Shown: piece by piece, positions 31,702 through 40,990 of the stretch
Layout: the number at the start of each line of letters is the position of its first letter
Position numbering within the stretch: the first letter of the stretch is position 1
NCBI RefSeq assembly: GCF_903819165.1
Contig: NZ_CAIJCS010000028.1
Coordinates: forward strand, 1-64,000
Direction: 5' to 3'
From: Aedoeadaptatus nemausensis
GTDB lineage: Bacteria; Bacillota; Clostridia; Tissierellales; Peptoniphilaceae
Length of the DNA stretch: 64,000 nucleotides
Program-made: the position numbers and the translations under genes
The notes under the pieces: generated by a model
What the model saw: the letters and a program-made list of their open reading frames with translations, nothing else
Told to the model about the DNA's origin: nothing
Database searches by the model: none

Positions 31702-33648
31702 TGGAGAAGTTAGATATGCAGACCAAGAACTTGGCAGATGAAAAATTCGAAGCTTTAAAGGCCCTATTCCCCAATGCCGTTACGGAGGCCAAAAATGAAT
31801 CGGGGGGGGGTGATACGCGCTATCGATAAGGATATATTGATGCAGGAAATCGCCACGGAAGTAGTAGAAGGGCGAGACGAACGCTATCAATTTACATGGC
31901 CCAATAAGCGAGAGGCTATTTTAGTCGCCAATGCGCCTCTTTCAAAAACATTGCGCCCGGCGAGGGAAGAGAGCGTCAACTTCGACGAGACGGAAAATCT
32001 CTATATCGAAGGGGACAATCTGGAAGTGCTCAAGCTTCTGCAGGAAACTTATCTCGGCAAAATAAAAATGATCTACATCGACCCGCCTTATAATACGGGA
32101 AACAACCTAATTTACAAAAATGATTTTTCAACATTCCATAATGAATATACGCCAAGCAGTGGTCAAAATGACGAGGAAGGTAATCAATTAGTACAAAACT
32201 TGGAAACGAATGGTAGATTTCATACTGATTGGCTTAATATGATCTATCCTAGATTGCTTTTATCCAGAAATTTGCTAAGTGTTGAGGGCTATATTGCAGT
32301 AGCAATTGATGATAATGAACTTTATAATTTAAAAAAAATAATGGATGAAATCTTCGGTGAACGTAACTATATCGGAACAATAGTTACTCGATCCAATCCC
32401 CAAGGTAGAAATAAAAATAATATTGATCCTGTTCATGAATACCACTTATTATACTCGAAAGATATAAGTAGCTTAAGTTTGTTAAAAATAGAAAATCATA
32501 GTATTGGGAAAAATGAATTCAGAAATCTAATGAGGAGTGGAACCAACTCTAGAAAGCATGAGCGTCCGTATAGGTTTTATCCAATATTAGAAAAGGATGG
32601 GAAAATAGAAGTAATAGAAAAAAGCGAATATACTAAAATTTATTCCAAAACTAAGGGTTTCGATTATGAGCATTTAAAGCAGCTAGAAATTAAATATGAG
32701 AACCTAGGTTATCGGTTTATTCTACCAATTGCAAAAAATGGTGAAGAAAAAGTATGGCAGAGAGTATATGAGAGAGTAGCTGAAGAATGTAATAGCTACG
32801 TTTTTGAAAAAGGACAGGTAAAAATACCGGTTGATACGGAAAGAACTCCTATCTCTCTCTGGAATGAAGATCGATATAGTAATGTCTCTAATGGGACAAA
32901 TAGACTAAAAGCGATATTCGATGGGAATTCTTATTTTGACTTTTCTAAAAGCCTTTATACAATAATGGATCTAGTGTCACTAAATACTAATAAAGATGAT
33001 ATAATTCTAGATTTCTTCTCAGGATCAGGGACCTCGGCAGAATCTATATTGCGTATAAATTTAAAAGACGGGGAAACTAGACGTTTCATTATGGTCCAAT
33101 TGCCGGAAGCCACCGACGAAAAATCCGAGGCCTACAAGGCGGGTTATAAAACTATTTGCGATATCGGCAAGGAGCGGATCCGCCGGGCAGGGCAAAAGAT
33201 TTTGGAGGAAAATAAAGATAAGGAAAATATAAAAGATTTAGATATCGGCTTCAGAGTGCTAAAAACCGATTCCTCCAATATGAAGGATGTCTACTACGCA
33301 CCGGATATGACGGAACAGGGCTTTTTGGATTCTTTGGAAAATAATATTAAAGAGGATCGCTCCCCGGAAGATCTCCTCTTCCAGGTGATGTTGGATTTGG
33401 GGATTCCCCTTTCCGCCGGGATTCAAGTGGAAACCATGGGCGGAAAGAATGTCTTCGTCGTGGAAGAGGGCTTTTTAATCGCCTGTTTCGACGGGGATAT
33501 GGGAGAAGATGTGGTAAAGGCCATTGCCGAAAAGCAGCCTTATTACGCCGTCTTCAGAGATGCTTCCATGGCGGGGGACAGTGTGGCCACTAATTTCGAT
33601 CAAATCTTTGAAAGCATCAGCTCCGAAACGGTCAGAAGGGTGCTCTAA
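31701..33648 (+). CDS. mod: type III restriction-modification methyltransferase Mod, phase-variable
   Basis: Adenine-N6 methyltransferase of the beta class: DPPYNTG (~32080) comes before FFSGSGTSAE (~33015), with a target-recognition region between. The native start is ATG 31701 (GGAGG upstream; MEKLDMQTKNLADEKFEALK), but a G9 run at 31802-31810 puts this frame into a TAA at 31827 after 42 codons. With 8 or 11 G it would read on into AIDKDILMQEIATEVVEG, giving 648 residues (at G8). In the present G9 state, ATG 31795 with its own GGAGG (31784-31788) reads through the tract in the methylase frame (617 residues), so an N-terminally short form may be made. Res follows after 1 nt. The central ~1 kb is clearly more AT-rich than both ends, as for an exchanged recognition domain. 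Confidence 0.88.
31802..31810 (+). repeat. G9 homopolymer tract in mod
   Basis: Nine G in a row within the 5' part of mod, in a genome region where no other comparable G run is seen. Position and gene type match simple-sequence phase variation of type III methyltransferases. Confidence 0.8.
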
Positions 33649-33649
33649 T

Positions 33650-36600
33650 ATGAAGTTTAATTTTAGAATTCAAGATTACCAAACCCAGGCGGTGAAGGCC
33701 GTAGTGGATTGTTTTCGCGGCCAGCCCTATATTGACGGCATCCGCTACCGCCGAGATTTAGGATCCTTCGATCAGTCGAAAGACGGCTATCAAACAGCTA
33801 TAAAGATGGATTCTTCAGACTCTTCAAAGGCGGTGGACGATCCCTTAGACGATACGGGCTTTAAAAATGAGCGGCTCCATGTAGACTCCCATGAGCTCTT
33901 AAATAATGTGAAGCAGGTGCAGCAATATAACAATCTTATGATATCCGACGGTCTGATCGGGGATATTGGCGCCTGTTCTTTGGACATTGAAATGGAAACG
34001 GGCACGGGCAAAACCTATGTCTACATTAAAACTATGTACGAGCTCTATAAAACCTACGGTTGGTCGAAATTTATCGTAGTGGTGCCTTCTATCGCCATTC
34101 GGGAAGGTGTAAAGAAATTTTTTGAAATGACGAAGGATCATTTTATGGAGCAGTATGGCAAGCGGATTCGCTTTTTCGTCTACGACAGCAAGAATTTAAA
34201 TCAGCTGGATTCTTTTTCAAGCGACGCCGGAATTAATGTCATGATCATTAATATGCAGGCCTTTAATACGTCTTTAAAAGAGGGGGCGAAGAATAAAGAT
34301 GCTCGGATTATTTACAGCGAGCGGGATGAATTTAGTTCCAGAAAGCCCATCGACGTCATTAAGGCGAATAATCCTATTTTGATTTTAGACGAGCCGCAAA
34401 AAATGGGAGGAAAGGCCACTCAGGCGGCTCTGAAAAATTTCAATCCTCTCTTTACTTTAAATTATTCGGCGACCCACGCTCGGCAACATAATTTAGTCTA
34501 TGCCCTGGATGCAGTGGACGCCTACAACGAAAAGCTCGTTAAAAAGATCGAGGTGAAGGGCTTTCAAATTAAGAATTTAAGGGGAACGGACCGCTATCTT
34601 TATTTAGACGATATTATTCTCTCTCCCAAGGAGCCGCCCAAGGCCAGGATCGAATTTGAAGTCGCCCGTAAAAACGGCATTAAGCGGGAAGTGCGGATTC
34701 TTTCCGTAGACGATAATCTTTTCGAGCTTTCCCGGGAGATGGAGCAATACCGCGGCTTTCGCATTGCGGAGATTAACCCTATCGACGCCACGGTATCTTT
34801 TGTAAACGGCGAGGTTATTCAAAAGGGCGATGTGGCAGGCGACGCTTCCGAGAGGGATATACGAAGAATTCAAATTCGGGAGACGATAAAATCTCACTTT
34901 GAAAAAGAAGAGGAACTTTTTAATAAGGGGATTAAAACTTTATCTCTCTTTTTTATCGACGAAGTGTCCAAGTATCGCCAATACGGCGATGACGGCGAGG
35001 AGTTATTGGGAGAATACGGAGAGGTCTTCGAAAGGGAATATAATGCGGTTTTAAATGAATATATTAATTTATTCGACACGCCTTATCAGCGTTATTTAAA
35101 GAGTATTCACGTAGAGGACACCCACAAGGGTTATTTCTCCATCGATAAAAAAGGACGGGTGACGAACAGTAAAATAAAGCGCGGTTCCGATGCTTCGGAC
35201 GATATTTCCGCCTATGATTTAATTCTGAAGAATAAGGAAAGACTTTTAAGTTTCGACGAGCCCACGCGCTTTATTTTTTCTCACTCGGCTCTTCGGGAAG
35301 GTTGGGATAATCCCAATGTGTTCCAGATCTGCACGCTGAAGCAGGGAACTTCTACGACCATGAAGCGGCAGGAAGTAGGCCGTGGATTACGTCTTTGTGT
35401 GGATCAAAACGGTTTTCGCATGGATAAAAAGGCGCTGGGCGATTCCGATGTGCATAAATTAAATAAGCTGACGGTTATCGCCAGCGAAAGTTATAAGGAG
35501 TTCGTCGGGGATCTACAGAAGGAGCTGAAAGCCAATTTGTACGATCGTCCTCGGTCGGCTTCTGCGGATTATTTCGAAGGCAAAACCATTCTCGTGGACG
35601 GCGAGCAGCGCAAGGTTTCCGAGCGCGAGGCGAGGATGATCTATCAGTATCTGGTGAGAAATAATTATGTCTCCGACGATGGCGACGACAAGGTAACCGA
35701 GCAGTATCATGTGGATTTGGAAAATAACTGCCTCATGCCCTTGCCGGAGGCATTGGCTCCCATGGGAGAGGGCATCCACAAATTAATTCAAAGTGTATTT
35801 AACGAGGATGCCTTGAAGGATATGATCGGCGACGGACACGAGACCAAGGTTTTAGACAACGACTTCAACGATAATTTCTATAAGAAGGAATTTCAAACTC
35901 TGTGGTCTTATATTAACCACAAGTATGCCTATACGGTCTCTTTCGACAGCGAGGAATTAATTAAAAAGGCGATTCGCGCCATCGACGACGAGCTTTTTGT
36001 GTCCCAATTGCAATACACGCTTTCGGTTTCGGAACAAAAAGACAAGCTTTCCGGCGCCTCGGTAAATGCCGGGGAGGTGTTTTATTCCGCCAAGTCCACG
36101 ACCGAAAACTTGGAGTATGTGGGGACGAGCCAAATTAAGTATGATTTAGTGGGCAAGATTTCCGAGTCTACTGTTTTAACGCGGAAGACGGTGGTGCGGA
36201 TTTTAAAGGGAATACAGCCCTATAAGTTTGCCATGTATAAGCAGAATCCCGAGGAATTTATCGGCAAAGTGTCTCGTTTGATTAAAGAGCAGAAAGCTTC
36301 TATGATCGTCGAGCACATCTCCTATGATCGCATCGAGGGAGAATACGACACGGCTATTTTCACTGCGGAAAAGAACGCAAGTATCGACAGGGCATTTAAG
36401 GCGGAGAAGCATATTCAGCCCTATGTCTTTACCGACGGTTCGGCGGAGAAATCGGTAGAGCGTCGCTTTGCAGAAGATTTAGACGGAGCGGAGGAGGTTT
36501 GCGTCTATGCCAAACTTCCTAAGGGTTTCTCTATTCCGACGCCTGTGGGAAATTACAGTCCCGACTGGGCCATCGCCTTTAACAGGGGCACGGTAAAGCA

Positions 36601-36787
36601 TATTTTCTTTATTGCAGAGACCAAGGGTACCATGGAAAGTCTGCAGCTTCGCCCCATTGAAAAGGCGAAAATATCTTGTGCCAGGAAGTTGTTTAACGAG
36701 CTTTCCACGGAAGATGTGGTCTATCATGATGTGGACAGCTATCAAAGCTTATTGAACATTATGCCGACGATAAGAAAAGGTAATTAG
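33650..36787 (+). CDS. res: type III restriction endonuclease subunit Res
   Basis: 1,045 residues from ATG 33650, one nt after the mod stop. Superfamily-2 helicase motor: Walker A MEMETGTGKTYVY (~110), motif II ILDEPQKMGG, motif III NYSATHAR, motif VI QEVGRGLRL. The C-terminal nuclease shows YSPDWAIAF followed by FIAETKG (PD...ExK). It cleaves DNA with unmodified Mod sites when two enzymes meet, and needs Mod for recognition. Intact, so the mod tract would switch the whole system. A 13-bp hairpin follows the stop. Confidence 0.94.
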   Translation: MKFNFRIQDYQTQAVKAVVDCFRGQPYIDGIRYRRDLGSFDQSKDGYQTAIKMDSSDSSKAVDDPLDDTGFKNERLHVDSHELLNNVKQVQQYNNLMISDGLIGDIGACSLDIEMETGTGKTYVYIKTMYELYKTYGWSKFIVVVPSIAIREGVKKFFEMTKDHFMEQYGKRIRFFVYDSKNLNQLDSFSSDAGINVMIINMQAFNTSLKEGAKNKDARIIYSERDEFSSRKPIDVIKANNPILILDEPQKMGGKATQAALKNFNPLFTLNYSATHARQHNLVYALDAVDAYNEKLVKKIEVKGFQIKNLRGTDRYLYLDDIILSPKEPPKARIEFEVARKNGIKREVRILSVDDNLFELSREMEQYRGFRIAEINPIDATVSFVNGEVIQKGDVAGDASERDIRRIQIRETIKSHFEKEEELFNKGIKTLSLFFIDEVSKYRQYGDDGEELLGEYGEVFEREYNAVLNEYINLFDTPYQRYLKSIHVEDTHKGYFSIDKKGRVTNSKIKRGSDASDDISAYDLILKNKERLLSFDEPTRFIFSHSALREGWDNPNVFQICTLKQGTSTTMKRQEVGRGLRLCVDQNGFRMDKKALGDSDVHKLNKLTVIASESYKEFVGDLQKELKANLYDRPRSASADYFEGKTILVDGEQRKVSEREARMIYQYLVRNNYVSDDGDDKVTEQYHVDLENNCLMPLPEALAPMGEGIHKLIQSVFNEDALKDMIGDGHETKVLDNDFNDNFYKKEFQTLWSYINHKYAYTVSFDSEELIKKAIRAIDDELFVSQLQYTLSVSEQKDKLSGASVNAGEVFYSAKSTTENLEYVGTSQIKYDLVGKISESTVLTRKTVVRILKGIQPYKFAMYKQNPEEFIGKVSRLIKEQKASMIVEHISYDRIEGEYDTAIFTAEKNASIDRAFKAEKHIQPYVFTDGSAEKSVERRFAEDLDGAEEVCVYAKLPKGFSIPTPVGNYSPDWAIAFNRGTVKHIFFIAETKGTMESLQLRPIEKAKISCARKLFNELSTEDVVYHDVDSYQSLLNIMPTIRKGN

Positions 36788-36790
36788 TAG

Positions 36791-36825
36791 AAGGGCTTTT
36801 GGGGTTTGAAATCCCGAAAGCCTTT
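36791..36825 (+). terminator. hairpin between res and the ApeA-like gene
   Basis: 13-bp stem AAGGGCTTTTGGG/CCCGAAAGCCTTT with two G-T pairs and a 9-nt loop. Few T follow, so termination would be partial; it may separate or attenuate expression of the next gene. Confidence 0.5.
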
Positions 36826-36874
36826 AGCTATAAGTAGGGTAATTTGTTTGGGTTTAAGTTATGGAGGGGATTTT

Positions 36875-38386
36875 TTGGGGAAGATGGATTCTATTCGCAT
36901 GGATAATCAGCAGTTTATCAAGGGCAGATGGGCGACAAGGGCGGAGGATTTAATCGGGGAGAATCATGTTTTTCTCAATACCGCCACTCCCGGAACTTTG
37001 GAGATTAATAAGGGGAGAGCTACTTTAGATTTAAACGGAAAACTACGCAGTGGTAAAGACGGTCTTTTTAATGATTTCGATAAAATTTACGGGTACTCAA
37101 ATTCGGGACTATTTATAGTTTTGGAAAAATGCTACATAACAAAGGGCAGCTTAAGTGCTCCAGGTTATGTAGTTGAAAAGTATTTAGTAAATAGAGCATT
37201 TATATTAAATAAGCCTTTAGAGTTTACGAGCTCGGTCAACGAAAAAATCGAGGCTACGGGAATTAAGTTTAGTATCGATTATTTTAGAGACTGGTTCAAC
37301 ATTGACCTGCCTACTCTAGAGGATATAAATTATCCTGAGGATTTTTCTGTAAATTATAGTAACCACTATTTCAGTACGAATGAATTTGATTTTTTAGAAG
37401 GAAAATATAGTCTTAAAATCGAAAGAAAGATAGATTTAAAAGACAGTAGAGAGAATGAATTTAATGTAGAGTTCAATCCTTTTATAACCATTAATACAAA
37501 AGGTTACCGCACAGAGACTGTTGAAGATCTTTTGCATATTGCAAATTGGACTTCTAAAATGAATGATTTTTTAATACAGACCTATGGAAGCTACGAATAC
37601 ATTGAGTTTTGTCTCGAAGATGAGGTAAACCACAGTTGGAAAGAAAGCTTAGAAAACGACATGGTCCTTTTCCATGGACCACTCTATTCGGGCAGACTGG
37701 TTTTTTCTCAATTATCCGAGAGAAAATCAAATCTTAGGGCAGACGACCTTCGATTGAATAATATTAAGGACATTTACGGCGACTTAATTCGTGCATGGTT
37801 TGAGAATTGGGATAAGTTAAAATACATTGTGGATCTGTATTACCAAAACAGAATTCACTCCCTCGATATCGAAACAAAAGTAGTCAATAAAATTAAGATT
37901 TTAGAAACATATTACGATCACTTTTGGAGCGAGGAAGAAAACACCCAAAATGAGGTCGATCCCGATTTGGAGAATGCCATACAAAAAACTGTGCAATGGG
38001 TGAAGGAGCAAGATTTCAAGGATGAAATGAAGAAGAAACTTACTAAAAAGATAAACGCGAAATGGGGTAATAAAATATCTCTGGCTCAGAAATTAAAGAG
38101 ATTATTGGAAAATCTGCCAGAGGATTTAAAGAATATGTTCTCTGAGGAAGACCCTAACTGGCGAGAAGATAATAAGTTTATTGAAGACTATGCTATAAAA
38201 TTAAAGAACACGAGAAATTATCACACCCACGGCTCCAACGAGGCCGAAATTCGTCTAAAATCTATAGAAAAACTATCAATAGCGAGCGATATTTTAGATG
38301 CGGTAATTTATTATTTAATTCTCGGAACCATGGGATTAGAAGATGAACAAATTTTAGATCTTCCATTTCTAGAGGAGAAATTATAA
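36875..38386 (+). CDS. apeA: ApeA-like HEPN anti-phage protein
   Basis: 503 residues. The N-terminal part (FIKGRWATRAED, GTLEINKGRATLDLNGKL) resembles the ApeA N-terminal domain; the C-terminal helical part carries the HEPN ribonuclease signature R-x4-H in LKNTRNYHTHGS. ApeA is an E. coli HEPN protein that stops phage, probably by RNA cleavage. I use TTG 36875, with GGAGG 7 nt upstream (ATG 36884 is the alternative); the in-frame TTG at 36806 lies in a hairpin loop. It is more AT-rich than housekeeping neighbours and sits just after the type III system, so this is a defence island. Confidence 0.75.
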   Translation: MGKMDSIRMDNQQFIKGRWATRAEDLIGENHVFLNTATPGTLEINKGRATLDLNGKLRSGKDGLFNDFDKIYGYSNSGLFIVLEKCYITKGSLSAPGYVVEKYLVNRAFILNKPLEFTSSVNEKIEATGIKFSIDYFRDWFNIDLPTLEDINYPEDFSVNYSNHYFSTNEFDFLEGKYSLKIERKIDLKDSRENEFNVEFNPFITINTKGYRTETVEDLLHIANWTSKMNDFLIQTYGSYEYIEFCLEDEVNHSWKESLENDMVLFHGPLYSGRLVFSQLSERKSNLRADDLRLNNIKDIYGDLIRAWFENWDKLKYIVDLYYQNRIHSLDIETKVVNKIKILETYYDHFWSEEENTQNEVDPDLENAIQKTVQWVKEQDFKDEMKKKLTKKINAKWGNKISLAQKLKRLLENLPEDLKNMFSEEDPNWREDNKFIEDYAIKLKNTRNYHTHGSNEAEIRLKSIEKLSIASDILDAVIYYLILGTMGLEDEQILDLPFLEEKL

Positions 38387-38513
38387 AGAGCTAAATATCA
38401 AAAATAGAGATGGTTATAAGAGAGTCCCTCAAAAAATTTTAAAATCTCCGCCATTTGGGAATATATCACTCGTCAATGGATGTTCTCTCTAGAAAACGGG
38501 AACGGAGTGTATT

Positions 38514-38939
38514 ATGTTTCGAGTAAAAAATAAAAATCTGCTTCTGATTGCGGGGGTGGTGTGGTTGATGGCGGGCTTTAATGTGGCTCGCCTCGGCATT
38601 ATTTCATATAGCCATGTGGAGAATAGGTGGTATTTATATTTGCTTTCTCTCCTTATTTTTGCCTTGTTCGGCAGAATGTTTTTCAATATGACAGAGAAGC
38701 ATACGGAGAGGGTTTTAGCTTATGAAGAGTCCATGCCTTTTTGGTATTTTTTCGATAAAAAATCCTATCTCATTATGTTCTTTATGATGAGCATGGGCAT
38801 CGGCTTTCGGGCAGCGGGAATCTTTCCCGAAACTTTTATCGCCTTTTTCTACACGGGCCTCGGTTGCGCGCTGGCTCTATCCGGCATTCTCTTTTTACGA
38901 CATTTCTTTTTGTTCGGGAAAGAGAAAGGGGCGCTCTAA
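38514..38939 (+). CDS. small four-helix membrane protein
   Basis: 141 residues with four hydrophobic segments: ~8-24 (LLLIAGVVWLMAGFN), ~40-57, ~86-101 and ~108-128. The helices are paired around a charged cytosolic link (MTEKHTERVLAYEES). GGAG is 7 nt before ATG 38514. Family not recognised. It stands alone between the defence island and the tautomerase gene. Confidence 0.65.
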   Translation: MFRVKNKNLLLIAGVVWLMAGFNVARLGIISYSHVENRWYLYLLSLLIFALFGRMFFNMTEKHTERVLAYEESMPFWYFFDKKSYLIMFFMMSMGIGFRAAGIFPETFIAFFYTGLGCALALSGILFLRHFFLFGKEKGAL

Positions 38940-39006
38940 GGGCTCAGTTTTTTCCCGGAATGAATTATTTTAAAAAACTTTATTAGACCACCGGATCCCC
39001 ATTGGA

Positions 39007-39012
39007 TATAAT
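39007..39012 (+). promoter_or_regulatory. -10 box before the tautomerase gene
   Basis: TATAAT 39007-39012 with TTAGAC 18 bp upstream; 20 bp before the ribosome site. Confidence 0.45.
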
Positions 39013-39032
39013 GAAGAAAAAGGAGGAATACT

Positions 39033-39200
39033 ATGCCATTTGTTCATGTAGAACTTGTAGAAGGTCGCTCCGATGAAGCGAAAGCTGAAATCGCAAAGGA
39101 AATCATCGAATCCGTACACAAACATGCGGGTGCTCCCAAGGAACACATTCACGTGGTTTTCCAAGATATGAAGCGCACCGATTATTTCAACGAACAATAA
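39033..39200 (+). CDS. 4-oxalocrotonate tautomerase-family small enzyme
   Basis: 55 residues (MPFVHVELVEGRSDEAK... VVFQDMKRTDYFNEQ). After Met removal Pro1 would be the catalytic base, as in the 4-OT family; the GRSDEAKAEI turn-helix and the HIHVVFQDM strand match. AAGGAGG precedes ATG 39033. Members act on keto-enol substrates as hexamers; here there is no aromatic pathway nearby, so substrate unknown. Confidence 0.82.
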   Translation: MPFVHVELVEGRSDEAKAEIAKEIIESVHKHAGAPKEHIHVVFQDMKRTDYFNEQ

Positions 39201-39208
39201 TTCCAAAA

Positions 39209-39239
39209 GAAAATGCCCCTCGCGCGAGGGGCATTTTTG
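39209..39239. terminator. bidirectional terminator
   Basis: AAAATGCCCCTCG pairs with CGAGGGGCATTTT; lies between the convergent tautomerase and C-GCAxxG-C-C genes. Confidence 0.9.
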
Positions 39240-39242
39240 CGT

Positions 39243-39689
39243 CTATTTGCTTTCTTCTTCAAGGACGATGGCCATTAAATCTTCCATGGTATTGTCCACG
39301 ATGCCGGCGCATTTGCATTTGCGCTCGGGATCGTCGTTATCGTAGCCGTGGGTTAAGGCGCGGCAGCAGGTGGCGCCGTTTTTTTCTCTAAAGGAATCGT
39401 GCATTTTTTTGCTCAGTTCGAAGCAGCGATTGATCTTCGGGTCGCCTTTTTCCGTGCGGCCATAGAGATAGCCGATGCACATGGTGGCGCCGGCGAGGGC
39501 ACCGCAGATGCAGCCCCCTCCGCCGAGCCCCCAGGGAAAGCCCGAGCTCATGGCGATGGCTTCGTCGGGAATATCCAGCTCCAAGCTTTTTCTAAAGGTA
39601 TCGATGACCGTTTCCGAACAGGCGTAGCCCGAATGGAAGGCCTCGTCGGCATATGCTTTTACTTTTTCCATGTCCACATTGGTGTTCAT
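39243..39689 (-). CDS. C-GCAxxG-C-C family putative redox protein (second copy)
   Basis: 148 residues from ATG 39689 (AGAGG 8 nt upstream; GTG 39698 is inside the ribosome site). Cysteines: one in YACSETV, GGGCICGALAGA in the middle, a CC pair in GATCCRAL, and a last KCKCAG. Same family as 5782-6168 but longer and richer in cysteine. Metal- or flavin-linked redox function is suspected only for the family. Confidence 0.82.
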   Translation of the reverse strand: MNTNVDMEKVKAYADEAFHSGYACSETVIDTFRKSLELDIPDEAIAMSSGFPWGLGGGGCICGALAGATMCIGYLYGRTEKGDPKINRCFELSKKMHDSFREKNGATCCRALTHGYDNDDPERKCKCAGIVDNTMEDLMAIVLEEESK

Positions 39690-39781
39690 GTCTTTCACCT
39701 CTTTGTCGCTTCCTAAATTTCGGTTTTCTTATCTTTATTTTATCACGGATCGCAAGTTTTTAAAGGGGACGGCTTTTTATC

Positions 39782-39810
39782 ATGACATTGTATGAAAGCT
39801 TCACTATAAT
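39782..39810 (+). promoter_or_regulatory. promoter of the cobalamin transporter operon
   Basis: ATGACA (39782-39787), 17-bp spacer, TATAAT (39805-39810). Confidence 0.65.
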
Positions 39811-39814
39811 AGGG

Positions 39815-39950
39815 GTGTAGGTATAGGGAAGTCGCTCGCGGCGCACGGTCTCGCCACTGTGATAATCGAGCTCGCCATTCACTGCAAGGGAAGGATGGCG
39901 GCGCGTGGGTTTACCCGAAGATTGGAAGTCAGGATACCTGCCTACGGTTC
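39815..39950 (+). promoter_or_regulatory. cobalamin riboswitch
   Basis: The leader has the order of conserved B12-riboswitch pieces: AGGGAAG..., GCCACTGTGA, CACTGCAAGGGAAGG, and the B12-box-like GAAGTCAGGATACCTGCC. It begins right after the promoter and ends 30 nt before the start of the binding-protein gene, whose ribosome site is probably sequestered when cobalamin is bound. It tells that the ABC importer handles a corrinoid. Confidence 0.85.
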
Positions 39951-39979
39951 GCTATCTTCACGATGTATGGAGGTTTATA

Positions 39980-40990
39980 ATGAAAAAACAATTAAGCACG
40001 CTGCTCGTTCTTTGTCTCCTCTTGCTTTCGGCATGCTCGCCGCAAAACGCAAAGGAAGAAGGGAAGGACGCAAATTCAAATCAAGTGACGGAAACTCAGG
40101 AAGCGGGCTATCCCGTAACGGTTACTACTGTCGACAGCGACGGCAATCCCGTGGAGCAAACTTTCGACAAGGCTCCGGAACGGGTGGTGGCGGTGTATCA
40201 ATCGGCCATCGAGAATATGCTCGCCCTCGGTCTCGGGGATAAACTGGTCCTCGCCGGTCAATTGGACATCGATGTGAAAGACGAATGGAAAGAAGAATTC
40301 AGTAAGGTGGAGTATTTAAAAGACGCACCCTCGAAGGAAGCGGTGCTCGCCGCCGAGCCGGACTTTATAATTTCCTGGGCTTCTTATTTTAAAGATAAGA
40401 CTCTCGGCGATGTAAAGGAATGGCAGGACAAGGGCATCCATACCTTTATTCTTAAAAACAGCGGCGCCGTTAAAGTGGATTCTTTAGACAATGAATACGA
40501 CGATCTTTTAACTTTAGGTAAGATTTTTAATAAAGAAAAAGAAGCGCAAGCTATTGTAGATTCTATGAAATCCCGCTTGGCGGAAGCCCACGAACGCCAG
40601 GCGAAGAAAATCGAAGAAGGGGAAGAGCCTCTGAAGGTGGCCATTCTCGAAATGGAAGACGAAGGGGTGTTCCGCAATTACGGTAAGGATACCGTAGGGG
40701 GTCAAATCGCCGAACAGGCCGGCGCGGAACTGGCCATGGAGGGCGATCGCTTCGGCGCGGAAGAGCTGGTAGCGAAAGATCCCGACGTGATCTTCGTCGT
40801 CTACTACGGGGAAGAGAAGATTCGAGACGAAGAGCTCGAAAAGTTTAAGGCGCTCCCGGCATTAAAGGCGCTTTCCGCCGTAACGAAGGATAATGTCTAT
40901 CCCATCAGCCTTTCGGAAGTTTACGCATCGGGCGTTCGCACCGCCGACGGCATCGACACTATGATTCAAGGGATCGAGTCGGCGCGATGA
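39980..40990 (+). CDS. btuF: cobalamin-type ABC transporter substrate-binding lipoprotein
   Basis: 336 residues. Start ATG 39980 (TATGGAGG upstream) gives a lipoprotein signal, LLLLSACSPQ. The class III binding-protein fold follows: ERVVAVYQSAIENMLALG, EAVLAAEPDFIISW, a long connecting helix (~175-215), and YGKDTVGGQIAEQAGAE in the second lobe. Such proteins bind vitamin B12, heme or siderophores; the riboswitch upstream argues for a corrinoid. First gene of a three-gene operon with a 4-nt overlap to the permease. Confidence 0.85.
   Translation: MKKQLSTLLVLCLLLLSACSPQNAKEEGKDANSNQVTETQEAGYPVTVTTVDSDGNPVEQTFDKAPERVVAVYQSAIENMLALGLGDKLVLAGQLDIDVKDEWKEEFSKVEYLKDAPSKEAVLAAEPDFIISWASYFKDKTLGDVKEWQDKGIHTFILKNSGAVKVDSLDNEYDDLLTLGKIFNKEKEAQAIVDSMKSRLAEAHERQAKKIEEGEEPLKVAILEMEDEGVFRNYGKDTVGGQIAEQAGAELAMEGDRFGAEELVAKDPDVIFVVYYGEEKIRDEELEKFKALPALKALSAVTKDNVYPISLSEVYASGVRTADGIDTMIQGIESAR

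Noticed and set aside
31559-31741. 60-codon frame before mod
   Set aside because: Wrong frame relative to the DUF4391-like tail and overlaps the mod start; no ribosome site.
36806-36874. Longer N-terminus of the ApeA-like gene from TTG 36806
   Set aside because: That TTG is in the loop of the res-apeA hairpin without a ribosome site; TTG 36875 has GGAGG at proper distance.
39905-39979. Longer N-terminus of the cobalamin-binding protein
   Set aside because: It would translate the riboswitch itself; ATG 39980 gives a proper lipoprotein signal and ribosome site.
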